Shown here piece by piece: positions 8,769 through 17,644 of a DNA stretch of 64,000 bases. The position numbers and the translations under genes were made by a program. This DNA is from Melioribacteraceae bacterium. Its GTDB lineage: Bacteria > Bacteroidota > Ignavibacteria > Ignavibacteriales > Melioribacteraceae. Position 1 is the stretch's first letter. The number at the start of each line of letters is the position of its first letter. The DNA lies in contig JAEINS010000002.1 in assembly GCA_016342755.1 (NCBI GenBank), positions 186,001-250,000 on the forward strand. The letters run 5' to 3'. A model generated the notes under the pieces. That model made no database searches. It was not told where the DNA came from and worked only from the letters and a program-made list of their open reading frames with translations.

Positions 8769-10748
8769 TTAGAAAAATAACTTTGGTATTGTTCGTCCTA
8801 ATATTTCAAGATCGAGCCATGTATTTTGATTTTTCGCATAATACAGGTCAAGTTTTTCAACTTCAACTTTATCACTCATATCAATATTTTCAATAAACCA
8901 GAGTCCTGTTAATCCGGGCTTGCCTAAAAACAGATCGGGAGTATCATAATTATCTTTTGGTCCGACAAAACTTTTTGAGCCTGATAAAACCAAAGGCAGT
9001 CCTCTTAAAAACTTCATCAAATTACTGTCACTTCCATTTTTTATAAAACTATAAATAACAAACGGCAATGTAAATATTGTTAAAGGAATACTGATAAATA
9101 GATCGAACAATCTTTTAGAAAACATGAACATAAGATTAGATATATTATAATTAACTTTTAATAATGGTATATTTTCTAACATAGTTACATTCGATTTACC
9201 AACAAGATAATTTTTTTCACTTCCGGCAACAGTAAACTCAACATTTTCTTCCTGGCATAAAGCTACAACTTTAAAAATTTCATTAAACGAAATTTCATCT
9301 GAAGAAAAAATCACATTATTAATTTTATTATCTCTAATCGTTTTCTTAATATTCTCTAAACTTCCAATTACTTCAAAATTATTAAACCTCTTTCCAATAT
9401 CAGCCGAATTGAACGAAATGAGTCCGGTAACACTAATAATACTATGAATATTAGATTTAAGCTTGTCTGCTAATTTTAGCGCGCCTTCGTCAGTTCCAAC
9501 AACAACAGTTTTTGCTCTATGAGGGTCACTTATAATGCCAATCTTGAAAAAAAGCTTAATAAATACACGCCAAAAAATAAAACTCATAAATACAGCGGCA
9601 TATGTAATTACAACTACTACACGGCTAAACGCGTATTGTTTAAGGAAAAATGTAGAAGCAGATAAAACTATCATTCCAATAAAAAGAGAAAGAATTATTT
9701 TTAATACTGATAATGTTTTTTTCTTATATGCACCTGATAACGCGGATATAACTAACTGTATTATTCCGGGAAAGAAATAAACCCAGGGTTTTACTTCCGC
9801 GGGAAAACCGGACCAGTTACCGGGTTTATAAATTCTTTCGGCAAAAAAAACTGAAGAAGTTATAATTGAATAATCAATTATTAAAGCAGTAATAACTAAT
9901 TTATATAGATTTAAAAAAGCTAAAAATTTTCTTGCCATAATAGCAAATTGAAGAATTGCCTCAACTATAATTGAAGATGACAAATGTTTTCTTACAAAAA
10001 GATGCATTGCATTATAAAAAACTTTTGTTTCATCAATGCTGCTTCTTTTTGTACTCTCGCCTTTATAATGTATTATCTGTGTTGTATGAACATAAAAAAC
10101 TTTATAACCTGCCTGCTGGGTTCTGAAACACAAATCTAAGTCTTCACCATACATAAAAAACTGAGGATCGAATCCGCCAATATTTTCATATACTTCACGT
10201 CTTAACATCATGAATGACCCGGATATAGCGTCTACTTCATAAGATTTGTTTTCATCAAGGTAAGTAAGGTTATATTTTGCGAAAAGTTTACTATTAGGAA
10301 ATAACTTGCTAAGACCGGTTACTTTTGTAAATGATGTCCAGGGTCCCGGGAAACTGCGTCTGCACGGGAGTTGTAAGGTTCCGTCGGGATTTAATACTTT
10401 ACAGCCGGCCATTCCAACATCGTTTCGGGATTCAAAAAATTCAAATAACTTTGTGAATGTATCTTCCTGTACAATTGTATCGGGGTTTATTAGACAAATA
10501 AATTTCCCCTTCGAAATCTTAAGCCCAAGATTATTTGCCTTTCCAAAGCCAAGATTTTCTTTACTGGCAATTAAATTTATATCAGGATGGTTTTTACGTA
10601 TTGCTTCAACACTTCCGTCTTTTGAATCATTGTCAATAATAATAATTTCTGAAGAAAAAGATTTTGTAGCCTTGTTCAGAGAATTAATTAAATTAAACAC
10701 AAACTCTTTAACATTATAGTTTACTATTATTATTGAGAGATCGGGCAT
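8769..10748 (-). CDS. GT2 glycosyltransferase fused to a degenerate polyprenyl glycosylphosphotransferase
   Basis: A 659-residue composite protein. Residues 1-235 are a rhamnosyltransferase-like GT2 domain (SIIIVNYN start, acidic motif INPDT, and GFDPQFFMYGEDLDLCFR). A hydrophobic region with several membrane helices follows (about 270-395), then a Rossmann-like domain (about 405-530, KTVVVGTDEGALKLADKL) as in WbaP/WcaJ proteins. The C-terminus has the tail of a bacterial sugar transferase (SGSKSFVGPKD, GKPGLTGLWFIEN, WLDLEILGRT). The catalytic block with the FKFRSM-x-x-D-A-E signature is absent, so the phosphotransferase half should not be active. It probably anchors the GT2 at the membrane or within the initiating complex. 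The intact enzyme is 0.7 kb upstream. Confidence 0.82.
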   Translation of the reverse strand: MPDLSIIIVNYNVKEFVFNLINSLNKATKSFSSEIIIIDNDSKDGSVEAIRKNHPDINLIASKENLGFGKANNLGLKISKGKFICLINPDTIVQEDTFTKLFEFFESRNDVGMAGCKVLNPDGTLQLPCRRSFPGPWTSFTKVTGLSKLFPNSKLFAKYNLTYLDENKSYEVDAISGSFMMLRREVYENIGGFDPQFFMYGEDLDLCFRTQQAGYKVFYVHTTQIIHYKGESTKRSSIDETKVFYNAMHLFVRKHLSSSIIVEAILQFAIMARKFLAFLNLYKLVITALIIDYSIITSSVFFAERIYKPGNWSGFPAEVKPWVYFFPGIIQLVISALSGAYKKKTLSVLKIILSLFIGMIVLSASTFFLKQYAFSRVVVVITYAAVFMSFIFWRVFIKLFFKIGIISDPHRAKTVVVGTDEGALKLADKLKSNIHSIISVTGLISFNSADIGKRFNNFEVIGSLENIKKTIRDNKINNVIFSSDEISFNEIFKVVALCQEENVEFTVAGSEKNYLVGKSNVTMLENIPLLKVNYNISNLMFMFSKRLFDLFISIPLTIFTLPFVIYSFIKNGSDSNLMKFLRGLPLVLSGSKSFVGPKDNYDTPDLFLGKPGLTGLWFIENIDMSDKVEVEKLDLYYAKNQNTWLDLEILGRTIPKLFF

Positions 10749-10749
10749 A

Positions 10750-11466
10750 TTATCTTAGTATTCCAAGAATACTTCTAATTCTTAATTTCCAAACCATGGT
10801 AATTGCTTCGCGTACAATTTTTTTCGACATCTTAGAAGTCCCTTCTACTCTGTCTGTAAATACAATAGGAACTTCGTATAGTTTAAATCCTTTTTTCCAA
10901 GCCTTAAAGTTCATTTCAATTTGGAATGAATATCCGTTTGAATGAATATTATCTAAATCAATTGCTTCTAAAACTTCACGTTTAAAACACTTAAATCCGC
11001 CGGTTGCATCCTGCAAAGGAAGCCCTGTAATAATCTTTGTATATTTATTGGCGAAATAACTCAGTAATAATCTTTGCATCGGCCAGTTAATAACATTTAC
11101 GCCGCATACATACCTGCTTCCAATAATCAAATCATAATCACCGGCTTTTTCTTTGAATTTTTTAATAACCCTTGGATCATGTGAAAAGTCGGCATCCATC
11201 TGAAAAGCCAGATCATATTTTTGTTCAATCATATATTTGAATCCCGCAACATAAGCTGTTCCGAGTCCCATTTTACCGGCTCTTTGAAGCACATGAACCC
11301 TTGGATCTTTTTCGCCAAAATCTTTTACATATTGACCCGTTCCATCCGGAGAATTATCATCAACTACAAGTATATCCGTATCAGGATACATTTTAAGAAG
11401 TTCAGGTATTAATCTTTGAATATTATTTAATTCATTATAAGTCGGTATTATAACTACAGATTTCAA
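10750..11466 (-). CDS. Polyprenol monophosphomannose synthase-like GT2
   Basis: Soluble GT2 enzyme of 238 residues related to dolichol/polyprenol-phosphate mannose synthase (DPM1/Ppm1). The nucleotide-sugar motif VVDDNSPDGTG and the metal motif QMDADFSHDP are intact, followed by the family segments IGSRYV and GGFKCFKREVL. No C-terminal membrane helices are present, as in the short bacterial forms. It should make a polyprenyl-phosphate-linked sugar for a periplasmic glycosyltransferase. No in-frame ATG is near; the start is a TTG preceded by GGGGA. It abuts the fused GT2 by 1 nt and follows the glycosylphosphotransferase by 25 nt, so all three are likely cotranscribed. Confidence 0.88.
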   Translation of the reverse strand: MKSVVIIPTYNELNNIQRLIPELLKMYPDTDILVVDDNSPDGTGQYVKDFGEKDPRVHVLQRAGKMGLGTAYVAGFKYMIEQKYDLAFQMDADFSHDPRVIKKFKEKAGDYDLIIGSRYVCGVNVINWPMQRLLLSYFANKYTKIITGLPLQDATGGFKCFKREVLEAIDLDNIHSNGYSFQIEMNFKAWKKGFKLYEVPIVFTDRVEGTSKMSKKIVREAITMVWKLRIRSILGILR

Positions 11467-11491
11467 ATTGATTTCCCCAGGTTTATGTTAT

Positions 11492-12895
11492 CTACTCGTA
11501 ATGTCCTTTTCCAAACAACACTACAAAAACTGTTTTTAGTAAAATTTTTATATCCATACGCAGAGACATATTTTCAATATAAAATAAATCGTATTGAAGT
11601 TTAGTCTTTACATCTTCCATTGTTTCATCATATTTATGTTTTACCTGTGCCCAGCCCGTTACACCCGGTCGCACAGTTAAACGCCTTCTATATAAAGGTA
11701 TTTCTTCCGATAATTTATTTACAAAATATTCCCGTTCGGGTCTAGGCCCTACTAAACTCATTTCACCTTTTAACACATTTATCATCTGAGGAATTTCATC
11801 AATACGAACCCTTCTAATAAATGCTCCTACTCTGGTTATTCGCGGATCATCTTTCATAGACCAGATAGGTCCGGTCTTTTTCTCGGCATCATTAACCATC
11901 GATCTGAATTTATAAATATTAATTGGTTTTTCATCTAATCCCATTCTATCCTGCTTAAAAAATATAGGACCTTTACTTTCATATTTAATTGCAAAAGCGG
12001 TTACAATATTTATTGGTAAAGTAAGGATTAGAATAATAATAGACACAAAAATATCCATAATTCTTTTCAATTTCTTTTCCCACTCGGGCATTAACTGCGG
12101 CATAATTTCTATTAGCGGAAATCCGTAAATATGATTTGTATGCGCAAGTCCGCTTATAACTTCGTATAGATCAGGAACAATCTTAATTGAAACTTTTCTG
12201 CTGTCGCATTTACCAATAACATTCAGCATCACATCTTCTTCATGATGTTCTAACGCAATTATAACTTCTTTTATATCATGTTCAACAAGTACTTTATCAA
12301 TATTTTTGAAGGTATCAACAACCGGAACCTCAGCATAAGATTTACCAACATTAGTTTCTTTAACGGCAACATACGCTTTAACATCTAATCCTAATGCTTT
12401 ATACCTTCCGATAGTATCATGAATATTATGAGCTTTTTTATTGAACCCGATTATAACTGTATTTTTACGTCCTATACCTTTAATTATTAAATGACGCTGA
12501 AAACTGCGTATAAATAAACGGCCGGCACTAACTGATGTAAATAAGAATCCCCAATAGATCATTATTAAAAATCTGTTTGAAGAAGCTTCACTGTTTATGT
12601 AATCATCGTAAAGTATTATGAAAAAAATGACAAATATTCCAACAAAGGTTGTCTTAAATAATGTGGAAATTTCATCGAAACGGGAAGTTGCAAACCATGT
12701 TCTATACATTCCAACAAAAATAAACATGATCAACCAGTAGAAATAAACTGCAAACATAGGAAGAATAAGCTCAGGCTGACTTAGCATATTAAACATACCG
12801 CTTTCTACCTTGAAGTAAAAAAACAGTAACCAGGCAAAATTTATAGTTAAAAAATCAGCAATAAGTATAAATAATCTTTCGATTCTTTTTTCCAA
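11492..12895 (-). CDS. Undecaprenyl-phosphate sugar phosphotransferase (exopolysaccharide initiating enzyme)
   Basis: Polyisoprenyl-phosphate hexose-1-phosphate transferase of the WbaP/WcaJ type, 467 residues. It has four N-terminal membrane helices, a CoA-binding-like Rossmann domain (about 145-255) and the C-terminal catalytic domain with a re-entrant membrane helix. Key motifs are FFKQDRMG, KFRSMVNDAE (329-338, catalytic Asp336-Glu338), RIDEIPQ, LVGPRPE (382-388) and RPGVTGWAQV. It transfers a sugar-1-phosphate to undecaprenyl phosphate to start the repeat unit. The start is TTG with no nearby in-frame ATG. The specific sugar (glucose or galactose) cannot be told. Confidence 0.92.
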   Translation of the reverse strand: MEKRIERLFILIADFLTINFAWLLFFYFKVESGMFNMLSQPELILPMFAVYFYWLIMFIFVGMYRTWFATSRFDEISTLFKTTFVGIFVIFFIILYDDYINSEASSNRFLIMIYWGFLFTSVSAGRLFIRSFQRHLIIKGIGRKNTVIIGFNKKAHNIHDTIGRYKALGLDVKAYVAVKETNVGKSYAEVPVVDTFKNIDKVLVEHDIKEVIIALEHHEEDVMLNVIGKCDSRKVSIKIVPDLYEVISGLAHTNHIYGFPLIEIMPQLMPEWEKKLKRIMDIFVSIIILILTLPINIVTAFAIKYESKGPIFFKQDRMGLDEKPINIYKFRSMVNDAEKKTGPIWSMKDDPRITRVGAFIRRVRIDEIPQMINVLKGEMSLVGPRPEREYFVNKLSEEIPLYRRRLTVRPGVTGWAQVKHKYDETMEDVKTKLQYDLFYIENMSLRMDIKILLKTVFVVLFGKGHYE

Positions 12896-13065
12896 TACAA
12901 ACCCATATTTACAAAAATTTAATCGTTAAATTTAAGCAATTTTATTTAAAAATTAGAATGTTGATTTATATTTGACCTCTGTTTTAGAAGTGAAACATTA
13001 CAATTATAACTCATTAATTATTTTAACCAATTTTAACGCTTGTTTATACTTGTCATAATCTTTAA

Positions 13066-14226
13066 TTATCTCTGAGTTGACTCCCATACAGTAGAATGTT
13101 CCTTACGTAAAAACTTTATAAATCCTCTAATTATAGCATAATTAGCTAAAACAAAAAAATAAGGGAGCGAAAACACTTTTATCCTGATACCAAATCGACT
13201 AAAAACTGCTCCAATAATGGCAAGGAAATAAAAAGATAATTGTAGTATCAGAATAAATAAATAAATATTACTATATGTTAATAAGTAAATGGTCATTAAA
13301 AGAACAAATAACGTAATAAATGGGAAAAACCATCTAATAACTTTATGCGACCAAAATGCATAAGATACCAACAAATTTTGATTAAATAATAAATTCTTAA
13401 AATTTAAGAGAGTCTGAAAATTAGTAGCGGCAAATCTTACTTTACGTTTATATTCAGTAGATACATCTTTCCCGACATCTTCCGTGGCAAAAGATTCATA
13501 GCAATACTTAAATTTGAATTTTTTTGATAATACATTTAGCGAAATAAATAAATCATCAGTAACAGCCTTTTCAATGGGTATAGGTTTGAACAATTCTCGT
13601 CTAATTGCAAAAATACCACCATTTGCCCCAATTAATGTTCCACATCTACCTTCCGATTTTTTTAGCTTAGTTTCATACTTCCAATATTTTGTTTCTTCTA
13701 CACTTTCATTAGAATCAACATTAGCATCTGTTAATATCAATCTTCCACTAACACCACCAATAGTCTGATCTTGAAAATAATTCATCAACGATTTAATAGC
13801 TTTTTTATCAAAGACTGTATTTGCATCAGTAAAAATTAATATTTCATTTTTACTCTGTTTAACAAGATCGTTTAAAATAGAAGCTTTTCCTCTTCTTTTA
13901 TCAAATAAAAAAACCTTTAGCCATGGATGATTTTTTTTCAAAGAATTAAGTTTTGAGTTTGTACTATCTGAAGAACAATCCGATCCCACCAGAACCTCAA
14001 CTTTATCAAAATCATATACTAAATTATTAATATTTTGGATTCTATCTTCAATTACTTTTTCTTCGTTATATGCTGCAATTAATATTGAAATTGAAGGTGC
14101 AAAATCCTTAAACTCAGGTTGGCTATACAATTTTGATATAAAAAATATTATAATTGGATAAATTAAATATGAATGGACAATTATGATTAATAAAATCCAA
14201 AATCCACTTTCAATAAAACTATTCAC
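13066..14226 (-). CDS. Membrane-anchored GT2 glycosyltransferase
   Basis: Processive-type GT2 enzyme of 386 residues. An N-terminal membrane helix (about 8-32) precedes the GT-A domain, which has the nucleotide motif AAYNEEKVIEDRI, the metal-binding DANTVFD, the catalytic TDD in KAVTDDLFIS and an R-rich QxxRW-like segment (KRKVRFAATN). Three further C-terminal helices follow. It resembles chondroitin/cellulose-synthase-like EPS transferases. The GTG start has AAGGA ten bases upstream and no better ATG. It lies 4 nt after the GT4 gene. Donor and linkage unknown. Confidence 0.85.
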   Translation of the reverse strand: MNSFIESGFWILLIIIVHSYLIYPIIIFFISKLYSQPEFKDFAPSISILIAAYNEEKVIEDRIQNINNLVYDFDKVEVLVGSDCSSDSTNSKLNSLKKNHPWLKVFLFDKRRGKASILNDLVKQSKNEILIFTDANTVFDKKAIKSLMNYFQDQTIGGVSGRLILTDANVDSNESVEETKYWKYETKLKKSEGRCGTLIGANGGIFAIRRELFKPIPIEKAVTDDLFISLNVLSKKFKFKYCYESFATEDVGKDVSTEYKRKVRFAATNFQTLLNFKNLLFNQNLLVSYAFWSHKVIRWFFPFITLFVLLMTIYLLTYSNIYLFILILQLSFYFLAIIGAVFSRFGIRIKVFSLPYFFVLANYAIIRGFIKFLRKEHSTVWESTQR

Positions 14227-14230
14227 TACA

Positions 14231-15418
14231 TTAATCCTTAAATTTTAGACAGAAGTTGTTATAAACATCTAACATAACTTTTTCTTCTCTTTTCCAGTTA
14301 TATTTTTCCTTAACCGCTTTATTACCCTTGATTCCACACTGATTAAAGTTTTTTTTCATTTTTATCACATTATCCGCAAAACTTCTCGGATTATTTGAGA
14401 TAAACGATTTACCAGCACCAGTTTCTTCAACAATCCTCTTAAGAGATTTTGCATCCGAAGTTAAAACCGGCTTAGACATAAACATGTACTCAAACAACTT
14501 ATGCGGAATAGTTGTATCAATAAATTCATTGCAAGGTTGCGGTATAATACAAATATCTGCAATACTAATATATTTCGATAGATTCTCATGTCCAGGCCAA
14601 GAAACTAAATCAACAAATTCTTCTAAATTGTATTTCTTAATAATATCTTTTAGTTTAGAAACAGATTTACCATCCCCAATTACTAATAACTTTATTTCTG
14701 GCAATTCATTTTTCAAAAACTTCATTGCTTCAACCGGAGTTTCCAAACCTCTTTCAGGACTAACAGTGCCAGTATAAACTAAAGTAAATCTATCTTTAGA
14801 TCCTTTCTCAATTGTTTCATCTTTTTTATCAGTTATAAATGTTTCTAAATCAACTGTATTAGAAACAACCGAAACCTTTTCGGCAGAATATCCTTCACTT
14901 ACTAATCTTTCCTTACTTTCTTCTACTACTACAAAAACATGATTAACAAATTTTAGACACACTTGTTCTAATTTTTTGCTAAGTGTTGGGTTTTTGAATA
15001 TATAATTAATGATCCCTTTTTTCTTAAAACATTTTAACGCTTCCGGATAATTTTCGTGCATGTCAAAAATAACCGGGACACGGGAAAGCATTTTGAGAAC
15101 TAGAGCAATTGGCACCATAGGTAAATCATGCGCATGAATAAAATCGGGTTTAAATCTTAAATATTCTTTTACTGATTTATACAATAATCTTGGATTAAAA
15201 AAAATTGGGAAGTTAATTATTTTATTTAATCTATTAGAATCAAAGATTGCATTAAATCGGGATATTGAGCAGTATTTATAATTAGGAGTTTTGGTTTTAT
15301 CATATTGATTACAAAGCACATTAACAACAAATCCATTTTGGTACAAACTTTTAATTTCTTTTTCCAATCGTATGTCAGGAGGAAAAACAGTCTGCGAAAT
15401 CATTAAAATTCTTTTCAT
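14231..15418 (-). CDS. GT4 family glycosyltransferase
   Basis: GT-B fold transferase of 395 residues. The N-terminal Rossmann domain starts MKRILMISQTVFPPDIR with HAHDLP at about 95-100; the C-terminal domain starts LVYTGTVSPERG (about 213-224) and carries the GT4 donor-binding E-x7-E-like motif in IPHKLFEYMFMSKPVL. It would add a sugar from a nucleotide donor to the growing lipid-linked repeat unit at the cytosolic face. Cotranscribed in the EPS run, 6 nt after the next GT2 gene. Sugar specificity not deducible. Confidence 0.88.
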   Translation of the reverse strand: MKRILMISQTVFPPDIRLEKEIKSLYQNGFVVNVLCNQYDKTKTPNYKYCSISRFNAIFDSNRLNKIINFPIFFNPRLLYKSVKEYLRFKPDFIHAHDLPMVPIALVLKMLSRVPVIFDMHENYPEALKCFKKKGIINYIFKNPTLSKKLEQVCLKFVNHVFVVVEESKERLVSEGYSAEKVSVVSNTVDLETFITDKKDETIEKGSKDRFTLVYTGTVSPERGLETPVEAMKFLKNELPEIKLLVIGDGKSVSKLKDIIKKYNLEEFVDLVSWPGHENLSKYISIADICIIPQPCNEFIDTTIPHKLFEYMFMSKPVLTSDAKSLKRIVEETGAGKSFISNNPRSFADNVIKMKKNFNQCGIKGNKAVKEKYNWKREEKVMLDVYNNFCLKFKD

Positions 15419-15424
15419 AGAATA

Positions 15425-16357
15425 CTATATTTTAGGATAAGTAAATAATTGTTTGAAATAGTAATAAGACTTCAAGAATAGATCAGTATTAAATCTTAAA
15501 ATTCCACCTAAAAAATAAACTGGAATCCTCAATAAAATACCCAATTCATGAAACATTAAAATTAAAAAAAAGTCTATTCCCTTATACCTTTTTTTAAAAA
15601 ATATAATTTTTGAAAGAGTTTGATTTTTATACTTAAACCATTGTGCCTTTTTTGTTGAAGATCCTTCAAGATGAATTATTGATGTTAACGGATAATAAAT
15701 AACCTCTCCAATTTTTTTGAATCTATAACATAAATCTTTTTCTTCACCGTAAAAAAAGAAATTTTCATCAAATCCATTTAATTTTAGCAAACAATCCTTT
15801 GGAGCTAATAAAAAAGCACCTTTTAAGCTTTCCACATCAGTTGGCTTAGTAATATCGGAATAGTTTAAGTTATATTTGTTAAATAAACTGGATTTTGGAA
15901 AAACTAAATATAAAAACAAACTAATTGCCAATGTATTCCAAATAGTATCAAATTTATCTATTGAAACCTGATGTGATCCATCATAATTTAACAGTTTACA
16001 ACCAATCATTTTCGGCTTATTATCACTTTTACTATAATTTAGAACATCCAATATACAATTGTGAGTAAAAACCATATCGTTATTTAGATAAAGGATATAT
16101 TCACCTTTAGCAATGTTTAGCCCTTGATTATTGGCTTTAGCGAAACCGAGATTTTCATTATTCTGGATTAAAATTATATTCTCGAACTGATCAGTAATAA
16201 TTCTCACATTACCTTCAGTAGAATTATTATCAACAATTATAATTTCATAATTAAATTCTTTAGAATACTCAATTAAAGTTTTTAAACAATTTTTTAAAAC
16301 TTCGAATGAGTTATAGCTAACAATAATTATCGATATGTCAATTTTTTGATTGTTCAT
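15425..16357 (-). CDS. GT2 family glycosyltransferase (rhamnosyltransferase-like)
   Basis: GT-A enzyme of 310 residues with SIIIVSYNSFEVL at the N-terminus, ENLGFAKANNQGL, the acidic motif LYLNNDM in place of DxD and GFDENFFFYGEEKDLCYR downstream, all typical of WbbL-like transferases. A short hydrophobic C-terminal part (about 265-290) may tether it to the membrane. Its ATG overlaps the stop of the preceding GT4-like gene by 1 nt. It is closely similar in architecture to the GT2 at 18766-19713 and to the N-terminal half of the fusion at 8769-10748. Confidence 0.88.
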   Translation of the reverse strand: MNNQKIDISIIIVSYNSFEVLKNCLKTLIEYSKEFNYEIIIVDNNSTEGNVRIITDQFENIILIQNNENLGFAKANNQGLNIAKGEYILYLNNDMVFTHNCILDVLNYSKSDNKPKMIGCKLLNYDGSHQVSIDKFDTIWNTLAISLFLYLVFPKSSLFNKYNLNYSDITKPTDVESLKGAFLLAPKDCLLKLNGFDENFFFYGEEKDLCYRFKKIGEVIYYPLTSIIHLEGSSTKKAQWFKYKNQTLSKIIFFKKRYKGIDFFLILMFHELGILLRIPVYFLGGILRFNTDLFLKSYYYFKQLFTYPKI

Positions 16358-17616
16358 TAATTTACTGCTGCATCTATAAAAATTTGTTTTAGATTTTTCT
16401 CTGTAAAATCATGCGGTATTTCTATATCATAATTGCTAGTATAACATGCTTCCAAAAAAAGTTTTACATTCTCGTAATCTGTCTCTGTTGGGGTAATATA
16501 ACTAAATAAAAATATTTGAGGAATACTTTTACATAATCTCCAGACAGCACTATCTCTTTTAGTTATAGCTAGAATTGGTTTCTTAGTTATAATATATTCA
16601 AAAAGTTTACTAGGAATTGCACATGTTGAAGCTGATAATAATAACAAGCCGTCATTTAACAATAATTCCTTAATCATTAAATCTCTCGGCATTCTATTTA
16701 ATACTTTAATATTAGATTTTTGTATTTCAATTTTTTTCTGCCATTGATTTACTTCTATCAAATCTTTTTGTCTATAATCTCCTAAAAGTGAAATTTCAAT
16801 AGTTTTATTTTTAAGCGATTTTATTATTGGCTGAAGTAATAATTCCATTTTCCTAAAAACCGTAAAATTGCCAGTGTAAATCAGTTTCAGATCATATCCC
16901 GCTTGGTTTACATTGTTTTCATTAATCTTAGGAAAATAATCTTCAATCTCAATTTGGGGATAACCATTTGTGAGAACCGTAGTTTTGTTACTAATATTTT
17001 TATACCTTTCATCAATTTTTTCTTTCCATAACTCTGAAGTAACAAAAATATTAGTTGCTTGTAAAACTACCTTTTTTTCCCATTCTCCTTCAATTCTTCT
17101 TCTCCATTTCCATTTCTCTATTATGGGACGTAATGGTTCATCCAGCCAGCCATCTCTAAAATCAGCAACAAAAGGAATTTCGTATTTTTTTGATAAAAGA
17201 TATCCCCCAATATGCGATGAGTTTGGAGGACTTGTTGACAACACAAACCTAACATTCTTTAGTACTTTTTTAACATTTTTATCGTCGGAAATTTTCTTTG
17301 CCCAAAAATAATATTGATCAGATGGAAGAAAATAATAGAGTAAAGTATTCCAGAAAATATAAAAAATCTTAAGAAACTTAGTCTTCCCAATTTTTAATAA
17401 CATGTTCGAAATTATTAAAATAGGATCCTTAACAAAAATTTCAGTAATGTTATTTCTTTTTACAATGCTATTTTCTGTACCAGAATTAATGATTACAATT
17501 TCATATTTGTCATCTAACCATCGTTTAAATCTATCTACTCTATAAACACCAACATGCTTATTATTAGACCAAAAGGGAGCTAATATTATTATTTTTTCTT
17601 TTTGATTTTTCTGCAT
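16357..17616 (-). CDS. GT4-like glycosyltransferase
   Basis: Probable GT-B glycosyltransferase of 419 residues. The N-terminus (KIIILAPFWSNNKHVGVYR) and the segment VLSTSPPNSSHIGGYLLSKK (residues about 131-150) resemble WfgS/WcaI-like EPS transferases, and the C-terminal domain begins LIYTGNFTVFRKMELLLQPI with a donor-loop-like AIPSKLFEYIITKKPILAI. The frame opens with a TTG at 17625, but the ATG at 17616 gives the better start. It lies inside the EPS operon, 1 nt overlapping the GT2 gene and 28 nt from the deacetylase. Function beyond glycosyl transfer is not clear. Confidence 0.78.
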   Translation of the reverse strand: MQKNQKEKIIILAPFWSNNKHVGVYRVDRFKRWLDDKYEIVIINSGTENSIVKRNNITEIFVKDPILIISNMLLKIGKTKFLKIFYIFWNTLLYYFLPSDQYYFWAKKISDDKNVKKVLKNVRFVLSTSPPNSSHIGGYLLSKKYEIPFVADFRDGWLDEPLRPIIEKWKWRRRIEGEWEKKVVLQATNIFVTSELWKEKIDERYKNISNKTTVLTNGYPQIEIEDYFPKINENNVNQAGYDLKLIYTGNFTVFRKMELLLQPIIKSLKNKTIEISLLGDYRQKDLIEVNQWQKKIEIQKSNIKVLNRMPRDLMIKELLLNDGLLLLSASTCAIPSKLFEYIITKKPILAITKRDSAVWRLCKSIPQIFLFSYITPTETDYENVKLFLEACYTSNYDIEIPHDFTEKNLKQIFIDAAVN

Positions 17617-17644
17617 AAGTCTCAAAATATGCTTAACACTACTA

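Noticed and set aside
10306-10719. 137-codon plus-strand frame opposite the GT2 fusion gene
   Set aside because: It lies fully inside a strongly supported gene on the other strand, has no family signature and is a mirror of the GT2 domain coding sequence.
12915-12933. AAATTTAA/TTAAATTT inverted repeat before the glycosylphosphotransferase gene
   Set aside because: Made of A and T only except for the three-base loop; expected often by chance in this composition and without a T-run at the end.
13004-13087. 27-codon minus-strand frame overlapping the end of the GT2 gene at 13066
   Set aside because: It has no ribosome binding site and begins inside another gene; the peptide (IIKDYDKYKQALKLVKIINE) looks like the tail of a glycosyltransferase but may be chance in AT-rich sequence.
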